Shown: positions 37,795 to 49,311, numbered from the stretch's first letter. The stretch: 64,000 nt of DNA from Erigeron canadensis (GCF_010389155.1 NC_057762.1:37198055-37262054), one strand, 5' to 3'. Notes: generated by a model from the letters alone, not told the origin. Translations and numbers: made by a program.

Positions 37795-39076
37795 CTAGCT
37801 TTTAAATTTCTAATATAGATGAAGATGATTAATGTTTTTGCTCTTGGATGAATTACTCTTTGATTTTGAAAGAATATGAGAAGGGATGCATGTAGGAAAG
37901 AAGATAAATAGGAGTGGAAGTATGGTTCATACTCAAATAAGTGTCTGGCACTTCCTATTGGTGCCACAACCCACTTATCAAATTGGTGAGTATTTTACCC
38001 GCTATCCGCTAAAGTTCCTAAATTAACCCTATATCCAAAAATAAAATACTAGGAAATTAATTTAATGTCAAAACTATGAAAAGGGTTAATTTCTTTTACC
38101 TTAAAATCTTGGGGGTATTACAACTCTCCCCCACTTGGAACGGATCACGGCCTCGTGATCCAAGCCATATGCAAAGATGGATAATAAACAATAACGTCAT
38201 GCTCGGACTCCCAATGTGCAATCGGACATCTTACCATGCTTCACAAAATCTTATATCCTCCTGGTTCACTGAACGGTATCAACGTTCTGCAGCAGTCTCC
38301 ATTGTTCCTCCCCGAATGCATGGGCACAACGCCTAACTGCCCATTCATTGTGAAGGGTCACACGTACTGACGTGGCTATTATCTAGTGGATGACATATAT
38401 CTGACGTGGTCTACTTTTGTTAAAGCGTACAAGTATCCAACCGATCCGAAAGAGAAAAAGTTCAAGCGGCTACAAGAGTCAGCTCGAAAGGATGTTGAAC
38501 GTGCCTTCGGTGTTCTCAAGCAGAAATGGGGTATCCTTTGTCGACCGTTTCGACAAAGGTCGGTGAAAGCAATAAGGAACCTCGTCTATGCGTGTGTCAT
38601 AATGCACAACATGATTATTCAGGACGATGATCGCGCTATCAGTTCGGTTCATATTGGAGATCCTCGGGTCCAACCTAACAGTCAGCATGATCGTTTACAG
38701 GAGATACGAGACGAGGAGACACATTTTCGGCTCCGAAATGATCTTACAGAGCATATTGCGGCTCAAGAGTTACTATAACTCGACGTCGTTGAAGAGTAGA
38801 TTTATTTATATGTTGTTTTTTTTAATTTTATTTTTTAATGTTTGTATGTGTTTTAGTTTTATTATCTAGTTTTTATGTTTTTAGTTATGTTTATGTAATG
38901 GTTTATGTTTAATGAAATTTTAATTTTAAAAATAAAAATAAATTTGTAGTAAATGGTGAGTGAGTGGTTGTAATGTCAACAAAATTGGGTGAGTGATAAG
39001 TGAGTGGTGAATTTGAGGTGACATAATGTAATTGGTTGAAAGTAAGTGGTGAGTGGTGGTGATGCCATTACCCTTA

Positions 39077-39764
39077 ACTTTCTTGACCATGGCTAACATG
39101 GCTCTATCCCGAATAACATGTTTTTAAAAAATGTTATAAAAACAACATATTTTAACAAAAAAAAAAGAAAAGAAAAATGGCCATGCCATGATACCAATAC
39201 TAAATAGTATTATTCGCATTGGTATATGATAAGACCTATTTATACTACTTTCATGTCAGTGATTTGTTTAGTTTGCAAAAGAATTTAACAGCCAACAAGA
39301 GTTGGAAAAAAAATGATAGATGCCATTATTTACAATGCTATATGTAGTTTATGGAGTGCAAGAAATAAAGTGACTCACAATAAGGTTCTTGTTTTGTCCA
39401 AAGTTATTTATGAAGATATTCGTTATTTGGCGTATCTTTGGATCTTAAATAGAGCAAATAAGGTGGGGAGTGATTAGGATGGGTGGTGTAATAGGCCTTG
39501 TGTATCTTAATTATTGACGTTGTAATCTTCATATTGTACTTTGTTTTATTGCTTGTTTTTACTAGTTTTGATTGATAAATAATACCTCACCTTTGCTGTT
39601 AAAAAAGGTAGAGATCTCCTTAAGTTAGAGATAACTTGAGGGGTAAAATTAAAATAATTTTAACCATTGAATTAAAATCAGTAGTCAAAATTTAAAAATG
39701 TTAATTAAAAATTGATTATTGAGTTAATTCAGTGGTCAATAAACCCTCAACTTTACCTTTCAAG
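39077..39764. other. Non-coding, nothing recognised
   Basis: Between the Harbinger element and a hAT MITE. The stretch 39330-39475 reads weakly like a decayed reverse-transcriptase tail, but I cannot support a call. Confidence 0.35.
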
Positions 39765-40385
39765 TAGGGGTGAGTACGGTTCGGTTTGGTTTGGTTTTCG
39801 ATTAAAATCGAAACCTAACCGTTATAATTCGGTTTTTAAAAAATAAAACCAATGGTTTTCGGTTTTTTCGGTTTGAGTTATTTCGGTTCGGTTTTCGGTT
39901 TTAGTCGGTTTTTAACCACTTGTGGTTTGGTTCAAATTGAGCTTAAAAAGTTTATAAGTTTATAGCCTATAATTACACCATACTTAATTTCAACAAGTTT
40001 TCAAAACAATATTAGCAACAATAACACTACAACAATGACAACAAATTCATAAAAGTATTTATATCTTTCATGTCTATCGCAAACTATTTATATCTTTTAC
40101 GCGTTGTTTAATTATACAATTATTAAAGCAAATCAATCTTTTTATGTATTTTCACTTAAACATATAAATGATATTATTATATACACCTAAAAATGCAAAT
40201 ATATTAACATATTTACCAAAAATTAATAATAAAATGATATAAATATAAAATAAAGTAAACAATATATATTTTTGGTTCGGTTCGGTTTTTCATTAAAAAC
40301 CAAAACTAAACCATAACTTTCGGTTTTTAGAAAACCAAAACCAATGGTTTTCGGTTTTTATGGTTTTTTCGGTTTTTCTCACCCA
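39765..40385. mobile_element. hAT-type MITE with GGTTTTCGGTTT subterminal repeats
   Basis: Ends TAGGGGTGAG (left) and TGGGTGAG (right, reverse-complemented). Flanks CTTTCAAG (39757-39764) and TTTTCAAG (40386-40393) agree at 7 of 8 bases, fitting a hAT duplication. Both ends are full of CGGTTTT / GGTTCGGTT repeats and their complements. 621 bp, non-coding. Confidence 0.75.
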
Positions 40386-41710
40386 TTTTCAAGTTAACTT
40401 GAGTGAATCAAACACCTTAAAAAAATATTAAGTTGTATCATGAAATTTTTACGAAAAATGAGGAGTCATGGGTGACCTTTTTTGAAACCATGCGCGAAAG
40501 GGAGGTCAAAGAGAAGGACATATCTACTATGCAAGCAACCAACCCATAAGAATCTAAAAAGGGCTTCATTTCCCCTTAAAGTTCTTTGCATGTACTTACT
40601 TTTCTATAAAAAGTGTACTTGAAAATGAGAGTGATATATGGAAATTAAAATTCATGAATAGACCAATGAAAAAACACCAGCTAAACTTCACATAACGCAT
40701 ACGAAAATCACATTTATAATCGAGATAGATATACCGATTACCGACAATAATGCGGGTTATTTTCATGGAGTATTTTCTATAAACTAATCTCAAGGAAATG
40801 TCAAAAAAAGTTTAGGAGATGAACGCCGGGTACTCTTTTTTCAAGAAAATTTAGAAGAAGTAGATATAACCGTTAAAAAATTTAATGATGAGTGATTATA
40901 TTTTCAGTTACATTTTTATAATTATCGTATAGGTGAAACAAATTTTTTGAATTATTATTATTTATCTATACTCCCTTAATAAGCAAACTATCCAACCTCT
41001 CTTTTAACACATCTATCTTTAAAATGTCTTTTATGCCATTCTAATTTACATTACCCTATTTTTTTTCCATCACGCTCATTACACACAAATACGTTCATCC
41101 GATTTCCGATTTTCTCTCCCTCCCCCTTCTCTGATTTTCTCCCCCCATAAACACCATCCACCACCGCCCCAAATACCATCATCCACCGCCGCAATCCACC
41201 TTCTATGTACACTATCCCCCCATAAACACCATCCACCACCGCCCCAAAAACCACCATCAAACCACCATCCACCGCCGCCGACTTATTTTTTTTTCTTTTT
41301 CTCATCGCCGCCGCCCCACAAATCATCGTCTTTTTTTTCTTATTCCCCACTGCATTGCGCGCATTGTCACAAAACCCAAATTTATGAAAAATATAGAAAA
41401 AGTTTTAAAAAAAGAACTTGTGAATGTGAAAATGAAGAAAGGCGTAAATATATACTAGTATAGAGAGAGAAAACAAAAGAAACTAGTTTTAACTAGTGTT
41501 GAGTCAAGCACTTATTTGTCTCTCTATATCTGTGTGATATACTTTCATTTTTTTATAATCAAAAGCTAGACCTACTGTGTGTGAGAGAGAAAGCATAAAC
41601 AAAGTGTGCAATGCGCACAGTGGCGCAAAATATGCTGTCCCCATTCCGTTTCTCCGGCTAAACTTCTTTTTCTTCAGTTACATTTTATTTTTTCTTCTTC
41701 ATTTCTCACA
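40386..41710 (+). promoter_or_regulatory. Upstream region of the LRR receptor kinase
   Basis: Contains a direct repeat of about 30 bp (CATAAACACCATCCACCACC at about 41146 and 41220) in a CCACCGCC-rich segment, probably repeat-derived. A GA-rich run at 41461-41476 and a TATA-like TTTTATAATC at 41551-41560 precede the ATG at 41711 and fit a leader of about 125 bases. The GTG at 41606 is in frame but is not a plausible eukaryotic start. Confidence 0.35.
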
Positions 41711-44700
41711 ATGACAACACAAATTACTCCCTCATTTCTGATCATTTTCTTACTGTGCACCATTTCACTAACATACGCCGACCGTTCCGAAATCGAAGCA
41801 CTCACACACTTCAAAAACAACCTACAAGATCCGCTAAATGCACTTGCCAGCTGGACCGACTCAACGCTGTCGGCTCCATGTGACTGGCGAGGCATTGTTT
41901 GTTCGAAAGACGGCCATGTAACTGACATCCGACTTCCACGGCTTCAGTTACATGGTCCACTTTCAGACAAACTTGCTAACCTGCGCATGTTGCGTAGGTT
42001 AAGCCTCAGGTCCAATAGTTTCAACGGAAGCATTCCGTCATCTATTGTAACAAAATGTACTTTGTTACAATATGTTTTTCTTCAGTACAACTCTTTATCC
42101 GGAACAATTCCGGATAATATCTCTAGTCTAAACGGACTAGTGATATTGAATGTGGCCGGAAACAATATTTCCGGCCACGTTCCGTATAACTTACCTGTAA
42201 GTTTACGGTATTTCGACGTGTCCTCCAACTCGTTATCCGGTGAACTACCGTCAGATAATTTTTTGCAAGAGATTCAAGTGTTGAATTTTTCATATAATCG
42301 ATTTACAGGAGCGATTCCCGAGAAATACGGAGCGTTACAGAATTTACAGTTTTTGTGGCTTGATAATAATAACTTACAAGGGACGTTACCGTCCGCGCTA
42401 GCTAACTGTACTGCGTTAGTTCATTTCAGCGCGGACGGTAACGCAATAGGAGGAGTTATTCCTTCGGGAATAGGCTCGCTCCCAAAGCTAGAAGTGATTT
42501 CACTAGCTCATAACAATCTTACTGGTATGATTCCTGATTCGATTTTTTGTAGTGATAAACCAGCTAATAATATTCGGAATGTTCGGTTAGGGTTTAATGC
42601 ATTTACAGGTTTAGTAAAGCCAGATAGAAATTGTGATAGTGTTCTAGAAGTGGTGGATGTACAGAACAATCAGATTGAAGGAAAGTTTCCTTTGTGGTTA
42701 AGTAATGTATCTACATTGACTGATTTAGATCTTTCTGGTAATCATTTTTCGGGTAGGATTCCGAGTGAGATTGGGAACTTGAAGCGGTTGGAGGAGTTGA
42801 AGTTAGCGAATAATTCGTTAACTGGTTTGTTTCCTAGTGAGATTATGCAGATAAGTAATTTGAAAGTTTTGAATCTTGAAGGGAATTTGTTTACTGGTGA
42901 GATTCCTAAGTTTTTGAGTGAGTTAAAAGGGCTTAAGATGTTGTATTTGGGTGGAAATCGGTTTAATGGTAGCATTCCTTCGAGCTTTAGTGGCCTTGTA
43001 GAGCTCGAAACTTTGAGCTTAAGAGATAATAGTCTTGCTGGAAGTTTGCCTGAAGAGATTATGTCTATGAGCAATCTTACAATGTTGGACCTTGAGGGAA
43101 ACCGGTTTTCTGGTGAGATACCGGTTACTATTGGGAATTTGAAAGGGTTATCGGTTTTGAACTTGAGTGGGAATGTGTTTTCTGGTAAGATTCCGGGAAG
43201 TATTGGGAGTCTTTATAAGTTGACTGCTCTTGATTTAAGTAGACAGAATCTCACCGGAGAGTTGCCGTTGGATCTTTTTGGTTTGCCTAATTTGCAAGTG
43301 GTTGCTTTGCAAGAGAATTCGTTTTCCGGTGATGTTCCTGAAGGTTTCAGCAGCTTATTAGGTTTGCGTTACTTGAATCTTTCTTCGAATTTGTTTTCTG
43401 GTCACATTCCTTCAACTTTTAGCTATCTTAAGTCATTAGTTGCTCTGTCTTTGTCAAATAACAATGTGTCTGGTAAGATCCCACCAGAGATTGGCAATTG
43501 TTCCCAACTTCAGGTTCTTGATCTTGGTTCAAATGGTTTAAGTGGGCGAATTCCATATGATGTATCAAGGCTATCTCATTTGACCGAACTCAATTTGAGT
43601 AAGAACAATCTTTCTGGTCAGATTCCAGAGTCTTTATCCTATTTGTCAAACCTCACTTCACTTGACCTTAGTTCAAATAGTTTGGATGGTGAGATCCCGG
43701 CAAATCTTACAGCCATTCCAAGCTTGATGTATTTGAATGTGTCTAGCAATAACCTCCAAGGGGAAATACCAGAACCATTGGCTTCTAGATTCGACAATGA
43801 ATCTCTTTTTGATGGTAATAATGGTTTATGTGGGAAGCCATTGAACAGAAAATGCGAGGGGGAAAGTAGCGGTAGTAGAAAAAGAACGATTTGGTTGATT
43901 GTTGCAGCTGCTACAGGAGCTATTTTCATGTCCGTATGCTGTTGTTTCTACACATACAGTTTCTTTAAATGGCGGAAAAGGATCATAGAAAGGGCAAAAG
44001 CAGGGGAAAAAAAGAGAACTAGTCCTCAACGAAGTTCGGGTACTCGAAGTAGTGGTGAAAATGGAGGCCCAAAGCTTGTAATGTTCAACAACAAGATCAC
44101 TTTGGCTGAAACCCTTGAAGCAACCCGACAATTTGATGAAGAAAATGTTTTGAGTAGAACACGGTTTGGGTTGATCTTCAAAGCATGTTATAATGATGGG
44201 ATGGTGTTGTCTATACGTAGGCTGCAAAACGGGCTGCTTGAAGAGAACATGTTTAAAAAGGAAGCTGAATTGCTTGGGAAAGTTCGTCACAGGAATTTGA
44301 CCGTTCTTCGTGGGTATTATGCAGGGCCACCTGACCTAAGGCTGCTAGTATATGACTACATGCCAAATGGAAACCTTGCGACACTGTTACAAGAGGCTTC
44401 GCACCAAGATGGCCATGTTTTGAATTGGCCCATGAGGCATTTGATCGCCCTTGGCATTGCTCGTGGGCTTGCTTTCCTTCATTCGACCACCATGGTTCAT
44501 GGAGATATCAAGCCCCAAAATGTACTCTTTGATGCCGATTTTGAAGCCCATGTATCTGAATTCGGGCTAACTCCTCTCGCAACTATCCGGTCACCAGAAG
44601 CTGCCACTTCCACTTCTGGTACAGTCGGGACATTGGGCTACGTATCACCTGAAGCAATACTAACCAGTGAAGTCACAAAGGAATCAGACGTCTACAGTTT

Positions 44701-45022
44701 TGGCATAGTGTTGCTCGAGCTGTTAACCGGGAAGAAGCCAGTAATGTTCACACAAGATGAAGACATTGTCAAATGGGTCAAAAGACAATTACAAAGAGGC
44801 CAAGTTTCCGAGCTTTTGGAACCCGGGTTGCTTGAGTTAGATCCTGAATCATCCGAATGGGAAGAGTTTTTGCTAGGTGTTAAGGTAGGGTTGCTTTGTA
44901 CAGCGCCCGATCCACAGGACCGACCCACAATGGCAGACATTGTATTCATGTTGGAAGGATGCCGGGTCGGCCCTGATATACCATCATCAGCTGACCCCAC
45001 CTCTCAACCCTCCCCTGCTTAG
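41711..45022 (+). CDS. LRR receptor-like kinase, MUSTACHES / At4g36180 type, atypical kinase domain
   Basis: A single-exon gene for a 1103-aa plasma-membrane receptor. Order: signal peptide (about 1-23); LRRNT with the paired cysteines CDWRGIVC; about two dozen LRRs of the plant LxxLxxLxLxxNxLxGxIP type, with an irregular break near residues 270-310; a second cysteine pair (GLCGKPLNRKC); a TM helix (about 726-752); a basic juxtamembrane stretch; a kinase domain (about 796-1085); and the tail DPTSQPSPA. The kinase lacks usual catalytic residues: no GxGxxG loop (SRTRFGLIFKACY), Arg where the VAIK Lys should be (SIRRL), HGD for HRD, and SEFG for DFG. It is therefore probably a weak or dead kinase that signals by scaffolding. 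Arabidopsis relatives act in stomatal guard-cell shaping (MUS); the role here is inferred. The reading frame is intact. Confidence 0.92.
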   Translation: MTTQITPSFLIIFLLCTISLTYADRSEIEALTHFKNNLQDPLNALASWTDSTLSAPCDWRGIVCSKDGHVTDIRLPRLQLHGPLSDKLANLRMLRRLSLRSNSFNGSIPSSIVTKCTLLQYVFLQYNSLSGTIPDNISSLNGLVILNVAGNNISGHVPYNLPVSLRYFDVSSNSLSGELPSDNFLQEIQVLNFSYNRFTGAIPEKYGALQNLQFLWLDNNNLQGTLPSALANCTALVHFSADGNAIGGVIPSGIGSLPKLEVISLAHNNLTGMIPDSIFCSDKPANNIRNVRLGFNAFTGLVKPDRNCDSVLEVVDVQNNQIEGKFPLWLSNVSTLTDLDLSGNHFSGRIPSEIGNLKRLEELKLANNSLTGLFPSEIMQISNLKVLNLEGNLFTGEIPKFLSELKGLKMLYLGGNRFNGSIPSSFSGLVELETLSLRDNSLAGSLPEEIMSMSNLTMLDLEGNRFSGEIPVTIGNLKGLSVLNLSGNVFSGKIPGSIGSLYKLTALDLSRQNLTGELPLDLFGLPNLQVVALQENSFSGDVPEGFSSLLGLRYLNLSSNLFSGHIPSTFSYLKSLVALSLSNNNVSGKIPPEIGNCSQLQVLDLGSNGLSGRIPYDVSRLSHLTELNLSKNNLSGQIPESLSYLSNLTSLDLSSNSLDGEIPANLTAIPSLMYLNVSSNNLQGEIPEPLASRFDNESLFDGNNGLCGKPLNRKCEGESSGSRKRTIWLIVAAATGAIFMSVCCCFYTYSFFKWRKRIIERAKAGEKKRTSPQRSSGTRSSGENGGPKLVMFNNKITLAETLEATRQFDEENVLSRTRFGLIFKACYNDGMVLSIRRLQNGLLEENMFKKEAELLGKVRHRNLTVLRGYYAGPPDLRLLVYDYMPNGNLATLLQEASHQDGHVLNWPMRHLIALGIARGLAFLHSTTMVHGDIKPQNVLFDADFEAHVSEFGLTPLATIRSPEAATSTSGTVGTLGYVSPEAILTSEVTKESDVYSFGIVLLELLTGKKPVMFTQDEDIVKWVKRQLQRGQVSELLEPGLLELDPESSEWEEFLLGVKVGLLCTAPDPQDRPTMADIVFMLEGCRVGPDIPSSADPTSQPSPA

Positions 45023-46830
45023 AGACCCGGGTCCGCATTGACCCGAAAATAACCAGAGTTAGTTTTTTTTTTAAAAACATTAATTTCTATTGATGTTTTC
45101 CAATGATTTTATTGTAGTACTTTTAGTTCAGGAGTTTGGTATTAAATATCTGTCATTTTAGTGTTTCAAGTTTACTTAGTATATTTCATGTCATTGTTGT
45201 ACTTTACATTCGCCGTGCCGGCGCCGGAGAAAGGAATTCCGGCGAGTAAAAGTTAAGGGAAAGTGTACATCACAAGTGTGTATAATACTCATCACATGGT
45301 GGTCAGTGGGGGTCCTGACAATAGAGCCGTTAATGCATCACAGTATCACACTACTAGTAGTACTATTCTTATTCAATTATTATTTGTTCCCACCAAAATC
45401 TATATTAAATTTTTTAAGATAGTTTTATATTGATAAAAATCTTAGCTGTGAATCTGTAATGCATATTAAAAAATTTGGCTTTGATTTGCGCTCTTAACAG
45501 TCATTTTCATGTAGTGTTTGACTATTTTCCGAGTAAAACTAAACCTATTTAAATTCTTGTAAGAATTTGGAATAATTTATTTTCTTAGTTGAGTTTCAAG
45601 AAATATGCGTAAGCCCATTTAATGTATCCATATAAAAATGTTTTGGTAGGTCTCGTGAAGAAGCAACATTATGTTGAACATGCAATTTCCAAGTGTGTAC
45701 GAACGAAATATTGGTCTAAAGAAATTTTATTGCTGAAATATGTAAAGCACATCAAACAAATGTGTTATCAATTGTCATTTTCTGAAGCGTTTTGAAATAA
45801 ATGTACTTTCATTTGTTAGCGACCAAGTGTCATTTTCTACATTTGTTTTTTCAAAAGGTGTATGCATTTGTTTTGACAAATGTACGCTCCAATGACATGT
45901 TTCTTTGGTAATACTAAATAAATGATAAAATAAAGAAAGATGTAATAAAGTTTTGGTAGTAGCTTTTAGTTTAACTAATACCTCCACTCGAAAAATCCTT
46001 TAACGTATCACTTGGCATAAATTAGAATTAGAAGTATCTATAAATCAATTTAGGGGTTTCAACATGAATTAGAAAGTGCGATCGAATTATTTTGTCAAAT
46101 GATTATTCGAAATTAATATTAGAGAAGTACATAAGAAAATTATTTGCAGCAAAGCAGCCGTTACGCAACAAATGCAGTACTGCTTAGAAACACATGATAA
46201 TTTTGTCGTTGGTGATTATTGATGTAATAAAATTGAATAAAAAATCATATTTGATTCTTGGAAACCCAACGCATTTGTTTCAACTGGGTCATAGTCTTCT
46301 TCCAATATTTATATCTCATAAATTATCATTTATGCTCATCAAATTGCTAAAAGAGTTAAATGACATTCAAGACCATTTACTTTTCTTTTTTTCTTCTTTT
46401 TTCATACAAAAGTAAAGTTAAACGTTTAAATACTCTGCTAAAAAATTATTTATATATACTCTAAAGTATGAGAAGGATTACAAGTCAACTGGTTATTACC
46501 AATCCAGGAGGGATCTCTTAAACAAATTCCTTGCTAGTGTTTTGATATAACATATTTCGTTTACGATTAAAAAAAATAGAGAAAATAAAATAAAAACATG
46601 GGTACAAATAAGGAGCATTTACTACCGATATTAGTTCTCCAATCATAGATTTATTAAAAGTTTTCTAAAAAATAAAAAAAGACCTACAATGCCTTTGAAT
46701 CACAATAAACATCTAATTTTGAACTTATGAACTTATGTGACATGAAAAAGTTAAAAGCTAAAGGCATTTCAACAATGTGTTAATATCTAATTTTCTTGAT
46801 ACACATTTGTAGATTTTCAAAATGTTTAAG
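45023..46830. other. 3' flank of the receptor kinase, no gene recognised
   Basis: The first part is the expected 3' UTR. The rest is AT-rich and without family-like coding. Confidence 0.45.
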
Positions 46831-46979
46831 GGGAATGATTAATTCTCTTAATTTATTAACATAAAAATCTTTTTAATTGGATGATGATATGTGAAAATTC
46901 TAGGAAATTAAAATAAAGATTAAGTGAAATATAATTATTTAAAAAAAAATTTTAGGCTAATGTTAATGAATCATTTTCC
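46831..46979. mobile_element. Small MITE with AATGATTAAT-type ends (copy 3)
   Basis: Left end GGGAATGATTAATTCTCTTAA-like; right end reverse-complemented GGAAAATGATTCATTAACAT. About 149 bp, non-coding. Third member of the small family at 6134 and 21979. Confidence 0.55.
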
Positions 46980-47204
46980 TTTTATAATTATACATGAAGA
47001 AAATGAGCTTAGATCCATCGTGTTGAATTGTATGCGATCAGTATTACATGGTAACCTATAAAACCCTATTAATTTCTTTTTCTTTTTTCTGGAGATGTCC
47101 CTACTAATTTGTCTTCGTACGAACCTAAACTTTTTAATATAATGATCCTTTTTTAGTGGGATTCATATCCCAATCAAGCTTTTTTTGGTATTTCGACAAC
47201 ACTT

Positions 47205-47362
47205 ACTATTTGCAGCGATAGCCGCTGCAAATAGTGCGGACCCCCTGTTTGTAATGACAAATCTGGCAAAAAACAGTGGGCTCCCTGTCAGTAATCGCTA
47301 CAAATAGTTGGATATGGACAAAAACACCACTATTTGCAGCGATAATCACTGCAAATAGTCTG
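47205..47362. repeat. Inverted ACTATTTGCAGCGAT motifs, CACTA-like remnant
   Basis: ACTATTTGCAGCGAT occurs forward at about 47209 and 47331 and in inverted form at about 47225, 47297 and 47348, pairing into short hairpins. Such motifs are typical of subterminal regions of CACTA (En/Spm) transposons, and CACTATTTGC at 47330 has the terminal signature. No borders or transposase can be defined. Confidence 0.45.
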
Positions 47363-47908
47363 ATTTAATTACCAAAAAAATGATCGGGATACCAGCTGCC
47401 TTTTTTAGCCCTTATCCTAACATAATTTAAGGTCCCATATTTTTTAAAATATAAAGAAAAGAAAAAACGACACCATGAAACCTACATTGCAATAAGGTCG
47501 ATCCTTATAGCACTTCTCCTCCACGTTTGCCTCGCGTCCGACGCCACCCACCATGAAGACCTTAGTAGCAGCATCTGCGTCCGGCGGTTGCTTTCAGATT
47601 TGGACGCACGTTTAGAAGAGAAAGAGTGTTAGAAGTGGGTTATAAGTAGGGGTTATAAGGAGGGGTGTGTCTTGGTGTGTTTAGAAGAAAGAGAAACTGA
47701 TGAATAGTGTTAGACGTGGGTTAGAAGCGAGTTTCTATAAAGAGCGACCGACACTATAATATTACAACAAATTTTCTTTCCGGGTGTAACAATATTTATT
47801 GCCTTAGGCTTGGTTCAATTTGGTAGAACAAATAATCACACAAGGTTTTCACAATCACATATATTATTAGAGTGAATTTCATATTTTCCCTCCTTAAAAC
47901 ATATATAT
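47363..47908. other. Non-coding stretch before the solo LTR
   Basis: It contains a short repeat of TTAGAAG.GGGTTA-like phrases at about 47624-47725. No gene recognised. Confidence 0.4.
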
Positions 47909-48669
47909 ATCATTGTAACAACCGCCTTAGAAATAATTTAAATAAATCCATAATATGTTCTAGTTTCGAACATGTGCTCACGTGAAGGTCTATTCACTCT
48001 TAAATCTTAAATTATAAGACGCGTCTATGGTCTATTGTGATAAGAATGTTAGGTTTCAAGACGTAAGCGATTGTGTTCAAGAAATTCTAGTCTGAAAATG
48101 TTTCATTTAGACCCTACAATTATTAGAATCATAAATTAAGGGAAAACTATAAAAGGGTTAGAAAACCCAATTTCTCCACTTCTTCTCCATTTTCATCTCA
48201 TCTCACCTCTCTCTCTCTAAAAACACACACATACCTTCACCATCTTCACCCACAAAAATTCATCATTTGATTTTGAGTTGTTAAACCAAGATTTCTTGCA
48301 TTTTTAGCTTCCTTGTGATAATCAAAACATATTTCTAGTATCGATTTTCAGGTAATGACAACAAGTTTTGAGATTTTCATCAAAATAAAAGCTTACTTTT
48401 CAAGTGTATGTTCTTGATGATTTGGTCCATTTTTGGTGTAAAAATCGTGTTAAAAGTTAGTGGGTTTGTGTCTAAAAGTGTTTAGTAACCTTTTCGTGAT
48501 CAAATTTGGGTCGTAAACATGTTTTAATCTTCAAAACCCTCGTTTTTGTTTGAACAGTCCCAAATTCGTCCTAAAAACACTTAAAACGAATTTAGTATCC
48601 TGGAAACGAATTTAAGTCTTCCAAAACGAAGTTAAGCTTCAAAACGAACTTAGCAAACTTAAGTCCTCA

Positions 48670-48820
48670 AACGAATTTAAGGTCTATCTTCGTTCAGATA
48701 CACCTTACGAACTTAAGGTCTATCTTCGTTCAGATACACCTTACGAATTTAATCTTCGTTCAGATACACCTTACGAATTTAATCTTCGTTCAGCTACACC
48801 TTACGAATTTAAACCCTATT
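48670..48820. repeat. Short tandem repeats in the solo LTR
   Basis: Four copies of CTTCGTTCAG(A/C)TACACCTTA separated by short ACGAATTTAAT-type spacers. Part of the solo LTR. Confidence 0.75.
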
Positions 48821-49311
48821 TTCGTTAGTTGTAGAAATCAGGTTTTATACTTAGTTGTAATCCAAGTCTATCATGTACAAGGAAACCCTAATTAAGGTAA
48901 AATCAAGACATATTCGATCTTGTTTATCAAAGTGCGAGTTCAAAGACGTTCATTACGAGTCTAGTGTATGAAAAACACTGTTGAGTCAAACGTTTAAAGA
49001 TCTTTAGTGATCCAAATCATCAGTACATCAAGGACACTTAGTGAATAAATAATCACGAGAACTAATACATGTATCCATCTATACTCAATGGTTTGTGATT
49101 AGGTTGACATCAAGACATACTTGGATTCGAGTAGATATATTTTACCGTATCAGTGCTTATACCCTGTGCTTGTAGAAACTACGTTTGTAGCAGATCACTG
49201 TGAGTCTTCGTAGCCCCTTTTTCTTTACTTATTTCGGGGTGAAAGGAATACTACTTAAGCTTTTATACATGCCGTAACTACTTTTACTACTCTTTGGCTA
49301 TTTGACTACTT

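Larger units (their letters stand above)
35176..38268 (-). mobile_element. LTR retrotransposon remnant nested in the Harbinger transposase
   Basis: On the minus strand: a 5' LTR of about 2.5 kb (38268-35744, TG...CA), a primer-binding site TGGTATCAAAGC (35740-35729) complementary to the initiator tRNA-Met end, and a leader of about 300 bases. A short frame follows from the ATG at 35417 (MADQHNDEDEHH.., with an early stop), then a truncated 3' LTR end (about 35298-35176). The two LTR ends share TGAAAGGACCAAACT. Most gag and all pol are deleted. CTGAA occurs at both borders (35175-35179, 38269-38273), although TGAA is also the LTR terminus. Counting it as the target duplication puts the transposase frame back in register. 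Confidence 0.8.
34461..38778 (+). pseudogene. PIF/Harbinger transposase, split and inactive
   Basis: A HARBI1-type nuclease gene in two parts. The N-terminal part (34461 to about 35175) carries the usual FFDEPKF and SRECLQVFCDAIVETY blocks, then GMLGSLHCTHFVWKMCP. That is where the family has its first catalytic Asp (GSIDCMHW-like), here His. The next Asp is kept in FHDLWISHTFFG. The C-terminal part (38269-38778) resumes with NGINVLQQSPLF and has the third acidic residue in KDVERAFGVL. A TGA at 38368-38370 interrupts the second part. The break comes from the nested retrotransposon. Either the first-Asp change or the insertion should abolish activity. Confidence 0.85.
34176..39073 (+). mobile_element. 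PIF/Harbinger transposon, interrupted by an LTR retrotransposon
   Basis: Ends GGGTGTTGGCATCACCA (left) and, reverse-complemented, GGGTAATGGCATCACCA (right), flanked by TTA at 34173-34175 and 39074-39076. These are the family's terminal and target signatures. The subterminal right end repeats GTGAGTGGT motifs. Without the nested 3.1 kb insertion (35176-38268) the element is about 1.8 kb and carries one gene, the transposase. No Myb/SANT partner gene is inside; the dead one at 25318-26426 is about 8 kb away. Confidence 0.88.

Noticed and set aside
41140..41300. Possible Pro-rich coding exon in CCACCGCC-rich DNA
   Set aside because: It is a short direct repeat of low complexity with no splice context; related phrases occur in other repeats in the window.
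41606..41710. Upstream in-frame extension of the LRR receptor kinase
   Set aside because: It begins at GTG, is Cys-rich without signal-peptide character, and the ATG at 41711 leads directly into a good signal peptide.
42742..44290. Antisense open frames within the LRR gene
   Set aside because: They arise from LRR codon periodicity on the opposite strand and resemble no protein family.
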